A stretch of 64,000 bases of DNA from Fremontodendron californicum (lineage: Eukaryota; Streptophyta; Magnoliopsida; Malvales; Malvaceae): contig JAULJL010000010.1 of NCBI GenBank assembly GCA_030761205.1, forward strand, positions 7,445,001 to 7,509,000, read 5' to 3'. A model generated the notes under the pieces. That model did not search any database. It was not told the origin of the DNA and was given only the letters and a program-made list of their open reading frames with translations. The position numbers and the translations under genes are program-made. The first letter of the stretch is position 1. Each line of letters opens with the position of its first letter. Positions 45,801 to 55,994 of the stretch are shown here, piece by piece.

Positions 45801-46448
45801 AGCCAAGAGCTTTAACTCACTGCAACCACCATAAAGAATCCAAGGAACCACGTTTCCAACAAAAAGTTTGTTGAAAGAAAGATCAAGAACTTCTAAACTT
45901 AGCCGCAAACCCCTGGATTCTTCACCTGAAAACTCAAGACTATTGCGTGATAAATTGAGAACCTTCAAGTTTGAGCAAGAACCAAAGGTGGAAACAGTTG
46001 AAAGAGGACCAGACAAGGTGTTTTGAGATAGATCTAAGGTGGTTAACAGGGAGCTACACTTGGACCCAGAAGGGAAAGAAATGTTGCCAGAGATGTTGGC
46101 TTTTAACAAAGAAAGGGATTCCAAGTTTTCCAGGGCTAGAAGGAATGCAGCAACAAAATGAAAATCCGTGCTTAAGGAGGTGTAGCTGAGTTCAATAGAG
46201 GAAACTTTGAAGTCTTGGCATGTAACACCTTTGAAGCTACAAGGGTCTTGGTTAGGAAGCCAGCTTTGAAGAAGGGATTGGTTAGGCAAGCTGGCTTTGA
46301 AGTTGAGCAGTAGCTGAGAATCTTTGTTGTTTGAAGAAGAAAAAGAAGAAGCAGCAGCAGCAGCAGCTTCAAGGGAGATAAGAAAGGTGGTGGTGAAGGT
46401 GAGAATGAGGAGAGAAAAGTAAGATCTAGAGGCAAAGAAAGGTCTCAT
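42846..46448 (-). CDS. BRI1: Brassinosteroid receptor kinase BRI1
   Basis: Plasma-membrane LRR receptor kinase that binds brassinolide, pairs with SERK/BAK1 co-receptors and phosphorylates BKI1, BSKs and CDG1 to relieve BIN2 control of BZR1/BES1. 1200 codons, intronless, as usual for BRI1 (about 1200 residues). In order: hydrophobic signal peptide (about 1-30); N-terminal cap with DPCSFKGVTC; about two dozen LRRs; the island domain (starting near GKRYMYIKNDGSKECHG, about 595-665) that forms the steroid pocket; last LRRs; cap SGLCGVPLPACG; one membrane segment (about 795-817); juxtamembrane region; kinase with IGSGGFGDVYKA, VAIKK, HRDMKSSN, SDFGMARLM, activation loop LSVSTLAGTPGY and APE-like PPEYY; tail ending KEVPEGKQY. 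All catalytic residues are present. The ATG at 46448 precedes the signal peptide. It stands alone, with no neighbouring intact gene within the window. Confidence 0.98.
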   Translation of the reverse strand: MRPFFASRSYFSLLILTFTTTFLISLEAAAAAASSFSSSNNKDSQLLLNFKASLPNQSLLQSWLPNQDPCSFKGVTCQDFKVSSIELSYTSLSTDFHFVAAFLLALENLESLSLLKANISGNISFPSGSKCSSLLTTLDLSQNTLSGPLSTVSTFGSCSNLKVLNLSRNSLEFSGEESRGLRLSLEVLDLSFNKLFVGNVVPWILYGGCSELKLLALKGNEITGEINVSNCKNLQFLDLSSNNFSMGTPSFGECLALEHLDISANKFSGDIARAISSCVNLNFLNLSNNQFSGRIPALPTSNLQRLYLSENKLQGEIPLYLTKACSGLVELDLSSNNLSGMIPSGFGSCSSLESFDVSSNNFTGKLPIEIFQNMSSLKKLGLAFNYFSGPLPGSLSSLLNLEVLDLSSNNFSGSIPASLCENPTNRLQVLYLQNNILTGSIPASLSNCSQLVSLHLSFNYLTGMIPPSLGSLSKLQDLKLWLNQLHGEIPQELSNIQTLATLILDFNELIGTIPSGLSNCTKLNWISLSNNRLTGEIPAWLGKLSSLAILKLSNNSFYGRIPPELGDCQSLIWLDLNTNNLNGTIPPVLFKQSGKIAVNFIAGKRYMYIKNDGSKECHGSGNLLEFAGIREEQLDRISTRNPCNFMRVYGGHTQPTFNNNGSMIFLDLSYNLVSGTIPKEIGTMSYLFILNLGHNNISGTIPQEIGNLKGLGILDLSYNRLEGSIPQSMTGITLLSEINLSNNLLSGMIPETGQLETFPANNFVNNSGLCGVPLPACGRDPAAGSNSDHRKYHRRQASLAGSVAMGLLFSLFCIFGLIVAVVETNKRRKKKDSALDVYMDSHSHSGTANTSWKLTGAREALSINLATFEKPLRKLTFADLLEATNGFHNDSLIGSGGFGDVYKAQLKDGNVVAIKKLIHISGQGDREFTAEMETIGKIKHRNLVPLLGYCKVGEERLLVYEYMMYGSLEDVLHGQKKAGIKLNWAARRKIAIGAARGLAFLHHNCIPHIIHRDMKSSNVLLDENLEARVSDFGMARLMSAMDTHLSVSTLAGTPGYVPPEYYQSFRCTTKGDVYSYGVVLLELLTGKRPTDSADFGDNNLVGWVKQHAKLRISDVFDPEIMKEDPSLEIELLQHLKIASACLDERHLRRPTMIQVMAMFKEIQAGSGLDSQSTIATDDGGFSAIEMVDMTIKEVPEGKQY

Positions 46449-46680
46449 ATTTGTGGGAAATTTAATTTCTTTCGGATAAGAATGAAAGTAAGAGAAAGAG
46501 AGAAGGTGTTTAGGGTTTGAGCCATGCCATTAGAGAGAGAAGAGAGAGCTTTGAGCTCTGGTTTTAGGGAGAGAAAAATTATAGAGAAAGCTTGGGTTTT
46601 TCTTCTCTCTTTTGTTTTCTGTTTTAGCTTTGGGTTACTGAAAAGGAGAAAGAAAGAGAAAGAGAGTCAAAAGACGGAGT
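46449..46680 (-). promoter_or_regulatory. BRI1 5' leader, CT-rich
   Basis: On the minus strand the ~220 bp before the ATG are rich in TCTCTC/CTTTCT tracts, common in plant leaders. It contains one short upstream ORF (separate entry). The upstream limit is inferred from the TATA-like box at 46697-46708. Confidence 0.6.
46510..46530 (-). CDS. Upstream ORF in the BRI1 leader, six codons (MAWLKP)
   Basis: Minus-strand ATGGCATGGCTCAAACCC then TAA, ending about 61 nt before the BRI1 ATG. It is upstream of the start only if transcription begins near the TATA-like box. Such minimal uORFs can lower translation of the main ORF. The start context is TCTCTAATGG (G at +4, T at -3), so recognition may be leaky. 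No peptide function is implied. Confidence 0.45.
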   Translation of the reverse strand: MAWLKP

Positions 46681-46696
46681 AAAGACGGTAAGAAGG

Positions 46697-46708
46697 GTAT
46701 TTATCAAG
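46697..46708 (-). promoter_or_regulatory. TATA-like box of BRI1
   Basis: Minus-strand TTGATAAATACC about 250 bp upstream of the BRI1 ATG is the best TATA-like match between the CT-rich leader and the E-box palindrome. It is weaker than a canonical TATAAA. Confidence 0.4.
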
Positions 46709-46741
46709 TGGGGGAGTGGACACAGCTGTTGCTGCTCACAA

Positions 46742-46758
46742 GTCACATGCCATGTGAC
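46742..46758. promoter_or_regulatory. Palindromic E-box pair upstream of BRI1
   Basis: GTCACATGCCATGTGAC is an inverted repeat of GTCACATG around one base, holding CACATG and CATGTG E-boxes. It lies about 35-45 bp upstream of the TATA-like box. E-boxes (CANNTG) are bound by BES1 and by bHLH factors. Feedback repression of BRI1 by BZR1 is known in Arabidopsis, so this is a reasonable candidate operator; binding is inferred only. Confidence 0.45.
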
Positions 46759-46759
46759 A

Positions 46760-47960
46760 CTCTCTTCTCTTTCTCTATTTCTTGAAGAAGTTTGATTCTT
46801 TAATTAATTAATTAATATAAATAAATAAATCTTCTCCTAATCTCTAACAATTTAATTATTATATAATTAAAATAATATGTTTGTCTCTCTAGATGGGTGA
46901 TTAAGTGCATAAGATTACGGGGATGGATCAATCCTTATTCTTACTTAAAATAAACTTTTTTTTTGTTTCACTATCTTTCTGTTCATTTCTTTACATAAAA
47001 ACTAGTTTTGGTTTGGGCAATTTTTATTGGATATATTATTTTATTCATCGTCAAGTCTTTAACAAAGTAACAAAAATCTTTTAGGTATATTTTAAAATAA
47101 GTAAAATATGTGATAAATTATTAACTCGTTTGTAAAATTAAAAAATATCATAATTAATATATCAAAAATGAATTCTTCTATTATTAAATTTTATATATCA
47201 TATATTGATAATATATAAATTTTATACACTATATATTTCCCACCTCATTATTTAGTAAATTTAAAAAATTAAGAATCCTTGAAAATAAATATAAATTAGA
47301 GAAAATTGAGTCTTTCAATTACTCTTTCTTGCTGCCGTTATGCAACCAAGCCTTCTTGTTCTATTTTCATATCCATTTACACAACTTAGTCTCAATACAT
47401 AGGAGAAGAGGGTTTTCCTAACTCAGTTATTTTTAGGGATTTGGAAGGATTTCAAATATTTTTTAATATTCTTTTGTTTTCCAATTACTGTTGTTTTTTT
47501 CATTGTATTTTCAGTCAAATCAAAAGATCATTAATTATCTGTTTAAAATTTAATATATTATTTTATTAAATTTTAAAAAAAAATTATTAATTATATTTTA
47601 TATATATCACTCTAATCAATATCATTAGATATTGATTAATATTTTTCATAAATTTAAATTTAAAATTGGTAAAAAAATTAAACTCATAATATTAAAAAAA
47701 TCAAATAATATAAATTATTAATGCATTAAATATAAACTCATCATTATTAATTTTTTTTACTTTTTTTTTTTTTTTTTTTTTTAGGGATAAATGAAATAAA
47801 GAGAGAAAATTGAGTGTTTGTCTCTCTAGCTTTTGAAGCATACGTGTGATGAAGGATTGATCCATCACTGTCAATTAATGGGAGATTCCCAATCTCTTAA
47901 TTTAATTGAACTTTTTTTGTTCACGAGGATTAGTCAATGTCATTTTGGCTTTTATGTATT
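46760..47960. other. AT-rich DNA upstream of BRI1
   Basis: No gene. At 47.59-47.65 kb, TATATCACTCTAATCAATAT...GATTGATTAATATTTTTC resembles one end of the GTGCCTA-type MITE family. A T run lies at about 47761-47782. Confidence 0.5.
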
Positions 47961-48500
47961 TTTTAGTATAGTGTTTTTGCTAATAAGTGCTTAAAGATAT
48001 TGTTTAAGGTTGGATTTTGTTAACAAGAATTTTAAGAATGCTTTTAAGATTATTTTATATAATAATATTTTTATTTAATAAATTATTAAATTTATATAAT
48101 GTTATTATTATAAATAATACATTAATTAAAGATGTTACTAAATAATGTTTAAGACACTTCCTAAGATTATTATATATAATAATATTTTTATTTAATACAT
48201 TAAAAATGATGAATAAATTATTATCTATTATATTTAATATAATATTTTTTTATAAATAATATATTAATTAATCTTAAAAAGTGTTCTAAATGCACTCATT
48301 AACAAAATTCATTATTAACTAACTTTAAATAGTATCTTAAGGATATTGGTTAACAAAACTTTTAAAATTATTTTCATCAAAATTTTAATATTATTATTTT
48401 CAACACATTAAAATTCATCAAAATAACTATTAACTATTGTATTTAATATAAAATGTTACTACAAATATTAATTTAATTGACATTAATAAATGGCACTCCT
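47961..48500. repeat. AT-rich MITE-like family (TTAACAAAA ends), degenerate
   Basis: Words such as GCTTTTAAGATTATTTTATATAATAATATTTTTATTTAAT recur within the stretch, and the same type appears at 53.22-53.43 and 59.5-60.0 kb. It resembles nested or tandem AT-rich MITEs; ends and target sites cannot be set. Confidence 0.4.
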
Positions 48501-48617
48501 GTTCTCACATTGAGAAAATGTTTCTAAGTTAAACTAAACAAAACATGGCCAAACCCCCTCAGCTCTCTCTTTCATGCTGTTTGCCATGCACTTCCCTTCT
48601 TTTCCTCCCTTTTAAAA

Positions 48618-48861
48618 GTAACGGGTCATTCAGCCTAAGACCTGATCACGTACCGGGTTTGAATAAAAAAATTATAATTTGAGTTGGTACGATCCGAATT
48701 ATTATTTATTAAATAAAAAATATTTTTTTAATTTAATTATAAAATATATATATTAATATTAAAATATATTTTAAAATATTGAAATGAACTTTCGAGTCGA
48801 CCCGAAATGAATTTGAATAAAAAAAATCCAAATCACAATCTGATTCGTGGACAAATCTAAT
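48618..48861. repeat. TAGACC-family MITE, diverged copy
   Basis: Left part has GACCTGATCACGTACCGGG and right part CGTGGACAAATCTA, flanking an AT-rich core, as in the better copies. Target site not found. Confidence 0.5.
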
Positions 48862-49660
48862 TTTACCTATGATTTTCCCTTTCTTTTTCCTTTTTTTTAC
48901 ATTGAAACAAAAGATTTAATGATTCACAAACATACACCCAAATCAAATTTAGAGTAACCTTATTTAGTAAAAAAAAAAATCGGATTCATAAATTATATCA
49001 TAATAATGAAAATTAATTATTTATTCTGAATATATAGAATTTTTTTAATTTATAGCAATTAAGATTGATGCCATCGATTAGTTTATTCGTCTTGATAATA
49101 AGAGATCTCAATTTTAAACATCTAAAATCCTAGTTATCTAAAGTGCAAACCCCTACCAAAGGCAAATAGTAAATGTTTTTTTTTATCTTCGCATATATTC
49201 CATGTTTCAAATTTGTAAGAAATAATAAAAAGATTTTGCTAAAATTTTAACTTTGTACAATATTTTCATGTTTTACCCTTTCAAAATTGTGTAGAATGCT
49301 TTCAAAGATATTTGATTGAATGCTTCACAAACTTTTTAAGTTCCAAGGAACATTTTTCTAACTCTTTCAAACTTTTTTAAGTTTCAAGGACCATTTTTTT
49401 AAACATTTTTTAAAACAAAAGAGTTCAAAACCTAAAGGGTAATTAAAGAAAAAAAATTATAAATGTTAGGATCGAAATTCAATTTAATTAAAATTTTAAT
49501 TCTCAAGAGAGGTGGATGAATCATTTAGATTAAACCTATATTCTTTTTATAATTTTTTTTTGTCAAATTAACGATAAGTGGTGTGCCATTATAAATGTAC
49601 GCAACACTCACATTTTCTCGCAATATAAAATACTTATTTATTGTGTCTACATTAAGTAGA

Positions 49661-49719
<59 letters not shown>

Positions 49720-49878
49720 GGTTGCAACTTGAGAATAAGAAAATGGATTGTAAATGTTGACATTCGAATTTTAAATTTATTGAATTTCACCTCTTAAAAA
49801 TGATTGCATGAACGTTAAGCTCGAATTCTATGCGCAATTCACATTTTTTTAGCCAAGCTATATATTAATTTATTATTA
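48862..49878. other. AT-rich intergenic DNA
   Basis: No gene recognised. An AT dinucleotide run lies at about 49664-49713. Confidence 0.6.
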
Positions 49879-49904
49879 CTTTGAATTAGAGGTGGCAATT
49901 GGGC

Positions 49905-50098
49905 GGGTTCGGACGGGTTCGGGTTGGGTTTATTCGGGTTCGGGTTCATTCGGGTTCGGGTTCATTCGGGTTCGGGTCCATCCGGGTTCGGGCTCATTCG
50001 GGTTCCTGTCCATTCGGGTTCGGGCTCATTCGGGTTCGGGCCCATTCGGGTTCGGGCCCATTCGGGTTCGGGTTCGGGTTCGGTCTGGGTTCGGGTAT
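49905..50098 (+). repeat. Left CGGGTT array
   Basis: About 18-bp units ATTCGGGTTCGGGYYC in direct order. Open frames through it give Gly/Ser/Arg/Phe repeats that are not genes. Confidence 0.92.
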
Positions 50099-51108
50099 GT
50101 TTTACATCATTTTATTTTATATTAGATGTAATCATTTTTACGTAATTTAAATATTTATATCTAAAAACAAATTATTAATTTATTATTATTTTTATACTTT
50201 TGCTATTATATGATATTTTTAATTATATTTAATTTTTACAATTAATATTTGTTAGCACCAAAAGAATAAGAAATTAATTTGTTATATAAAATCAAATTTT
50301 GAAATAATTTATTATAAAAAATATGATATATTATAAATTAATCATATTGATATTTAAAATAATTGATTTGATGAACTCGAATTTCAAAATATAAATACAT
50401 TATAATTTATATTCACTATAAAATAAAAAACTTTTAAAAATAAATTATGGCCTTCATCTATTCGTTTATATACTTATAAAATGCAAAAAATTTATGCTTA
50501 TAGTCAAGATATATATATATCTATCGAGTACTTATATTTTTTTCATCAGTATAAAGTATAAATTATAAAGTAGTACTAAAAAAATAAAATTTATATTTAA
50601 ATTATACGTAATAAATATATAATTAATATGATTATTTATTAATATATAATAAATATACCCAAAACCAAAAGGCCATAAAACCCAAAACCCCATTAAACCC
50701 ACCCGCTAAAATAAAATCCCATGAAAGCAATAATCCAATTAAACCCACCCTAACCTAAGCGTATAAGTATAACCCAAAAGGCCAAAATAATTGAATTATT
50801 GTCAAATTTTTTTATCCTTAAAGAATAATTGAATTATTGTCAATTTTTTTTTTCACATCTCTAAAATTTTCAAGAATTTAAAATATTTAGATTTTAAATT
50901 CATCATGATATGAGACGTTAAAGTTATAACTTATAAGTACAAAATATAATTTACTTTTTGATAAAATTATTATTTCATCATCATATATATATAATATTAA
51001 ATTTTAATTAAATTATTAAAAAAATAGAATAAAATTAATAATTAAAGTTATTGCTTTGTAAAAAAAAAAAAATTAATTGCAATTTGTTTATTTTTATTTT
51101 TAGTATTA

Positions 51109-51350
51109 AATTCGGGTTCGGGTTCGGGCCGGTCTCGGGTTCGGGTCCATTCGGGTTCGGGCTCATTCGGGTTCGGGCCCATTCGGGTTCGGGTCCATTC
51201 GGGTTCGGGTCCATTCGGGTTCGGGCCCATTCGGGTTCGGGTCCATTCGGGTTAGGGTTTTTTCGGGTTCGGGTTTTTGACTTTTTGGTCAAATCGGGTT
51301 TGGACGGGTTCGGGTTCGGGTTTTCCTGAGCGGGTTTTCGGGTTCGGGTT
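51109..51350 (+). repeat. Right CGGGTT array, same strand as the left one
   Basis: Same 18-bp units, also reading CGGGTTCGGG on the plus strand, so direct rather than inverted with respect to the left array. Confidence 0.92.
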
Positions 51351-51374
51351 CATTTTGCCACCTCTACTTTGAAT

Positions 51375-52500
51375 AAAGCTATATATAAGTTTAGGATACA
51401 CCATAAAAATGACTTTCTTTCTGATGTGCTAAATCACATTTTGTTTCTATTATTAAAATTTGGATTTGTAATCTTCATATAATAATATCAAATTTTAATC
51501 ATTAATTAAGGTTTATCATTAAAAACGAGTTTGCTTTTCATTTACTTGCTGAATTTTGTCTTTAAATTTTTAAAGTTTGTTTGTAAAATTTCAACTTTAA
51601 ATTGCCTTAATAAGTGATAACTACATATTGGTTTTGTCCAATAGTCCGACACATTTAATATTAAAGAAACATAAACCATAATCTACCACTACTTTTGATG
51701 GACGAAACTTTTCCATTATCTAGAAGTACTTCGAATAAATGCGGATCTCACAAATTCAATCTCATAAATTAGAAATAATAACCAAAAATTTTAACATTGC
51801 ATTACCCAAAAATGCATACTCACATGCCAACCTTCAAAGCTTTCTTAATTTATGTAAAAATAAATGAAAAGAATATTCAATGTGATTTCCTGAAATATCA
51901 ATTTTCTTTTTTGGTGCAGTCGAAAACATCTGTAGCTTTTGTTTAGGTTTATTTTTTTTGAAAATCTACTCTCACATTGTCTCGATGTATTACGAATTTT
52001 ATATCCAAAATAAATATTTTCATAAAGATTAAATTCTGATTGACAAAAAAGTAAAATAATAAAAAAAAATCCTTATCAATCAAAGTAACTCTTGTGAGTC
52101 TTGAAATAAGTATTAATTTAGTCAATAAATTTGAACTAATAGATAAATTTTCTAGCACACAAATAACAACAACGTCAAAAAAAGAGTAATTTATCTAAAC
52201 TTTTTAAGTCTACCTTAATTTTATGTATATTTAACATTTTCAAAGTAAGTAAATCATATTTATTTAGTTGGGTTTCGCATTTTTTTATATATAAAAATTA
52301 TAATTTGATAATAGAAAAAGGCGTAACATATGTTGATATTTGAATATCAAATTTATTAAATACTACATTTTAAAATTAAGTATATGAATCAATTAAGCTA
52401 GGTTAAGTCTTGATTTGGTTTCGCTTTTTTAACCACAATGATTGAAATTTATGTAAAAAAAACGAAATCTAATGATTTATGTAAAAAAAAAATTAAAGAA
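51375..52500. other. AT-rich intergenic DNA, nothing recognised
   Basis: No coding, RNA or repeat call supported. Confidence 0.5.
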
Positions 52501-52502
52501 AA

Positions 52503-52680
52503 ATGTTAATTAGTATTTAGTGAATATATATATAATATAATTAATACATTACTTTTTATTGAATTTAATAAAAGTAAATATTTTTATTAAACGTGAAAAA
52601 GTAATATATTAAATGCGAAAAAATTTTCAAAATGATAAATAAATCATCTTTAATTGGTGCCCATAGACACGGGTTAAACC
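52503..52680. repeat. GTGCCTA-type MITE, diverged copy
   Basis: Starts AATGTTAATTAGTATTTAGTG and ends with TTTAATTGGTGCCCATAGAC then ACGGGTTAAAC, the same end types as the copy at 35459-35641. Confidence 0.5.
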
Positions 52681-52762
52681 GATCCAAAATTAAAATATGG
52701 GTGAAAATATAATGATTTTTTTTAACTTCTATTATTATTCTTTTTTGGAATTAAAAAACAAG

Positions 52763-53260
52763 AGAAATGCTAACCAATATCTAGTGACATTCATTAAGAT
52801 GATATTTATATATAAAAAAAATTATAATAAATTTTTTTTTTTCAATTCAGTAAAAAAAAAGTATATATTAAATGTAAAAAAAATTCTTAAAATAGTAATT
52901 AAAAAAAATTTTACTAACAGTGGCTAGACCTGTTCACGGGCCGGGCAGCCCGTCGGCTCGGCCCGTATTGGGCCGGGCCTGGATAGGATATTTTGTGTTC
53001 CGGGCCGGCCCGGCCCGGAACAGTAATTTTTATTATAATAATATTATTTTATTTAATTTTAACTATAAAAAAATAAAAAATATATATTTTTTATTCCAAT
53101 GAACAGTGTTTCGGGCCTAAACGGGCGGGCCGGGCCGATCCAAGGCCAGGCCTGGGCAGAGAAAATAAAAAAAACGGGCCGCGACCCGGCCCGACCCATG
53201 AGCAGCTCTAACAGTGGCCCTTAGGTGCTTCTTAAAGTTAATTAATATACTATTTATAAT
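52763..53260. mobile_element. GTGCCTA-type MITE interrupted by a hAT-type MITE
   Basis: Left end GAGAAATGCTAACCAATATC and, beyond the insertion, CAGTGGCCCTTAGGTGCTTC look like the two ends of one element. The 286-bp element at 52925-53210 lies between them. The outer boundaries are approximate. Confidence 0.5.
52925..53210. mobile_element. TAGACC-family hAT-type MITE, 286 bp, exact 8-bp target site
   Basis: Target ACAGTGGC is present at 52917-52924 and 53211-53218. Ends TAGACCTGTTCACGGGCC...CCCATGAGCAGCTCTA are imperfect inverted repeats. Subterminal DNA is rich in GGGCCGGCCCGG words around an AT-rich core. Confidence 0.92.
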
Positions 53261-53439
53261 AATAATATTGTATTAAATGCAAAAATAAATAATTTTATTC
53301 ATCATTTTTAATATATTGAATAAAAATATTATTATATTTAATAATCTTAAAAAATATTTTTAATACACTCATTAATAAAACCTAATAAAATAATTTTTAA
53401 CTAATATTTATAAACACTTATTAAGCAAACCCATAAACA

Positions 53440-54229
53440 AATCTAATCGGCAATACCCATGAGATCACAGATTCACAATTTCACAGTGGCAAGACTGTCC
53501 AACACTGTTTTTGGTGCTCGTGTATCGGAAAAGCAAGGCTGCCATCAAGCACTGACAATTATTTAATATTTCCCGACGGTATCTCCCTCTCTCTATTCGG
53601 CGCGTTTTCGGACTTCCCGACCAAACTTGTAGCGAGGCAAATGAGAGTAAACATAAAAGGACAATTCAAATTTTTAAAAGACGCTACCGTCATTGTGTAT
53701 ATATGTTAATTCATGTATTTATATTATATTTATAAATTTTTATATTATAATTATATTTAAAATATTATATATTTAAATAAATTTTAATACATTAATCATT
53801 TATATTATATAAATTTTAATATTTTTTTATTCATATCGTTTTATATTTTAATTATTTTTTTATATCTTATTTATATCGTATAATTATATCATATTTAATA
53901 TTATCATATCTATTTGTCAGGTCACTTGACTCAACTCCAATTCCCCAAATAATTGGCGCTTCCGTTTCACGCGCTCTCCTTCCGGTGGGTTTGGATTTTC
54001 GTTTGGTGAATATTTAAGTTGTACTTGCCCACGGTCTCTCTCAACACCCACCGTTGATCTTGTTCAAACGGTCATGATTTCATTTATTACTTCAAGGTGG
54101 GACCTTGTCGGGGACAACGCAGTTGCTGTCCATTTGTGTCTCCAACAGTAAATCTAACATGTAAAAGCACGAATATACGAAGAATTTGAGGGCACTAGAG
54201 TAATATCGTTTTTCAAATGGTTTTTAGTT
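53440..54229. other. Non-coding DNA with GC-richer patches
   Basis: 53.45-53.65 and 53.93-54.15 kb have near-balanced composition unlike the surroundings (for example TATTCGGCGCGTTTTCGG and GGCGCTTCCGTTTCACGCG), as in plant promoters or leaders, but no ORF follows. Between them is AT-rich sequence. Confidence 0.4.
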
Positions 54230-54720
54230 TTACCATGGTTATAGAGTATCAACTTATGGTCCATACTTACTAATTTTGAAGGTGTACTAATATAGTACAG
54301 TTTTAATTTTTGTAGCAGCCTGTACGGAACAATATAAGATTATGATTATTTTATAAAAAAAAATCTTTTCATTTACGGGATTCTTCTAACTAATTCTATT
54401 CTTTTATCTCATTCAAAGATAAAATATATTCATTAAATTAGAATATTAGATTATTTAATTTTATTAATAAGAATTTTTTATATTTATTTATTTGATGTTT
54501 ACAAATTTTGAATATTAAGTAATATAATTTTATAATTGTATATAAATATATGTAATGAAAGTATATTTATATATATAAAATATATTTTATTAGAGAATTT
54601 GGAAATTAGTTATATATATGAAAATAATATTTGAAAATTTAAAATATATTTGAAATGGTACGTCAAAACACACCAATATAAATACATACCAATATCAATA
54701 TGTATCATTTAATAATCAAT
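54230..54720 (+). repeat. GGTACC-rich MITE, decayed copy 3
   Basis: The order of words (GTAGCAGCCTGTACGGAAC, then TTTGATGTTTACAAATTTT, then GAAATGGTACGTC) follows copy 1 at 12.8-13.4 kb in the same orientation, with many changes. Confidence 0.55.
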
Positions 54721-54731
54721 ATGTGAATAGA

Positions 54732-55021
54732 TTTGTTCAATAATCGAGTTATTTGTCTGGCAGGTTTGACTGGTTCTGGGTCGGGCCATGATATAGGTTT
54801 TTTCTAACTCAGGTCGACCCAGTCCGAATTACTATTTATGAATAAAAAATATTTTTTAATCATAAAATATAAAAATATTAATATAAAAATATATATTTTT
54901 AATATTTAATATTTTGTGAACAGTGAAACGGGCTTTCTGACTAGGGTCTAGCTCGATTCATATTTGGATAAGAAAAAAAAATTGAGCCAAGGCTTGGCCC
55001 GGTCCATGGACACGTTTGTAT
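54732..55021. repeat. TAGACC-family MITE, diverged copy
   Basis: Starts TAGATTTGTTCAATAATCG and ends GGTCCATGGACACGTTTGTA, with GGTCGACCCAG and GGCTTGGCCCGG subterminal words. No exact target site. Confidence 0.6.
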
Positions 55022-55282
55022 GTAATGCATAAAAAATAGTTGTTTTTCTTTTTTAAATAATTATATGTCTAATTTTCAATGCAAATTTGTTTGTGACTTC
55101 ATATTTACCCATTTTTAAGTAAGAGAACTTGAAATACACAAGTCATTTGCAATCTAGCATAATCACATATGATGATGCATCATATAATATGAATTTGCAC
55201 GAGTTAGTATAATAATATTAAAAATTAAAAGTATAAATTATTTCTAAACCTAAAAAAAAAAAAATTAACAAAAAAATTAAGA

Positions 55283-55994
55283 AGCATTTTAAGTGCTCTC
55301 TGATCCCTCTGAGTATCGGACTATTGTTGGTAGTCTCCAGTACTTGTCTCTTACACACCCCGACATTGCTTATACGGTGAATAAATTGTCTCAGTTTATG
55401 CATCACCCTACTAGTGAACACTAGGATGCTGTCAAGCGATTGTTACGCTACTTTTGCGGGACTTTAGATCATGGTGTCGTTCTCTATAAGTGCTCTTCTT
55501 TGTCTCTCCATGCGTTCTCTGATGCCGATTGGGCAGGTAACAAGGATGACTTCACTTCCACTAGTGCTTTTCTTGTTTACCTTGGTTGCAATCCTATCTC
55601 TTGGAGTTCTAAGAAGCAATGTACTGTGGCTCGCTCTTCCACTGAGGCTGAATATCGCTCTGTTGCAACCACTATAGCCGAGCTCTGTTGGATCTGCTCT
55701 CTTCTCACTGGACTTGGAGTCCCTCTCTCACAGCAACCGATGATCTACTGTGATAATATTGGTGCTATAAATCTGTGCTCAAATCCAGTTTTTCATTCTC
55801 GCATGAAGCATGTTGCTTTGGATTACCACTTCATTCGAGAACAAGTTCAAAGTGGCACTCTTCGGCTAATTAACTCATGTCTCTTCTGCCGATCAGTTGG
55901 CCAACGCTCTCATCAAACCACTTCCGCGAACACGCTTTCTCTCCTTGAAGACCAATATTAGACTCTCCTCTCGGAGCTCCATCTTGCAGGGGCA
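55283..55994 (+). pseudogene. 3' end of a Ty1/copia pol (end of RT and RNase H)
   Basis: From about 55290 the frame reads SLQYLSLTHPDIAYTVNKL, with TAG replacing the usual Trp near 55421, then the RNase H region with SDADWAGNKDD, CTVARSSTEAEYRSV, YCDNIGAI and HVALDYHFIREQV. Close to 55875 a frameshift moves the ending SSADQLANALIKPLPRTRF to another frame. The RNase H acidic residues are present, but the gene is truncated at its 5' side and broken twice. Confidence 0.92.

Larger units (their letters stand above)
49887..51366. mobile_element. hAT-type element with CGGGTT arrays at both ends, 1480 bp
   Basis: Exact 8-bp target duplication CTTTGAAT (49879-49886 and 51367-51374). Ends TAGAGGTGGCAA...TTGCCACCTCTA are short inverted repeats. 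Each end carries an array of CCATTCGGGTTCGGG-type units. The core is AT-rich and has no transposase. Ends and target length fit hAT MITEs. Confidence 0.9.

Noticed and set aside
49905..50098. Telomere-like G-rich repeat
   Set aside because: Units are CGGGTTCGGG-type, not the plant telomere TTTAGGG, and they lie inside a transposon with target duplication.
49892..50150. Gly/Ser/Phe/Arg-rich ORFs (also 51035-51329)
   Set aside because: By-products of the CGGGTT arrays in a hAT-type element.
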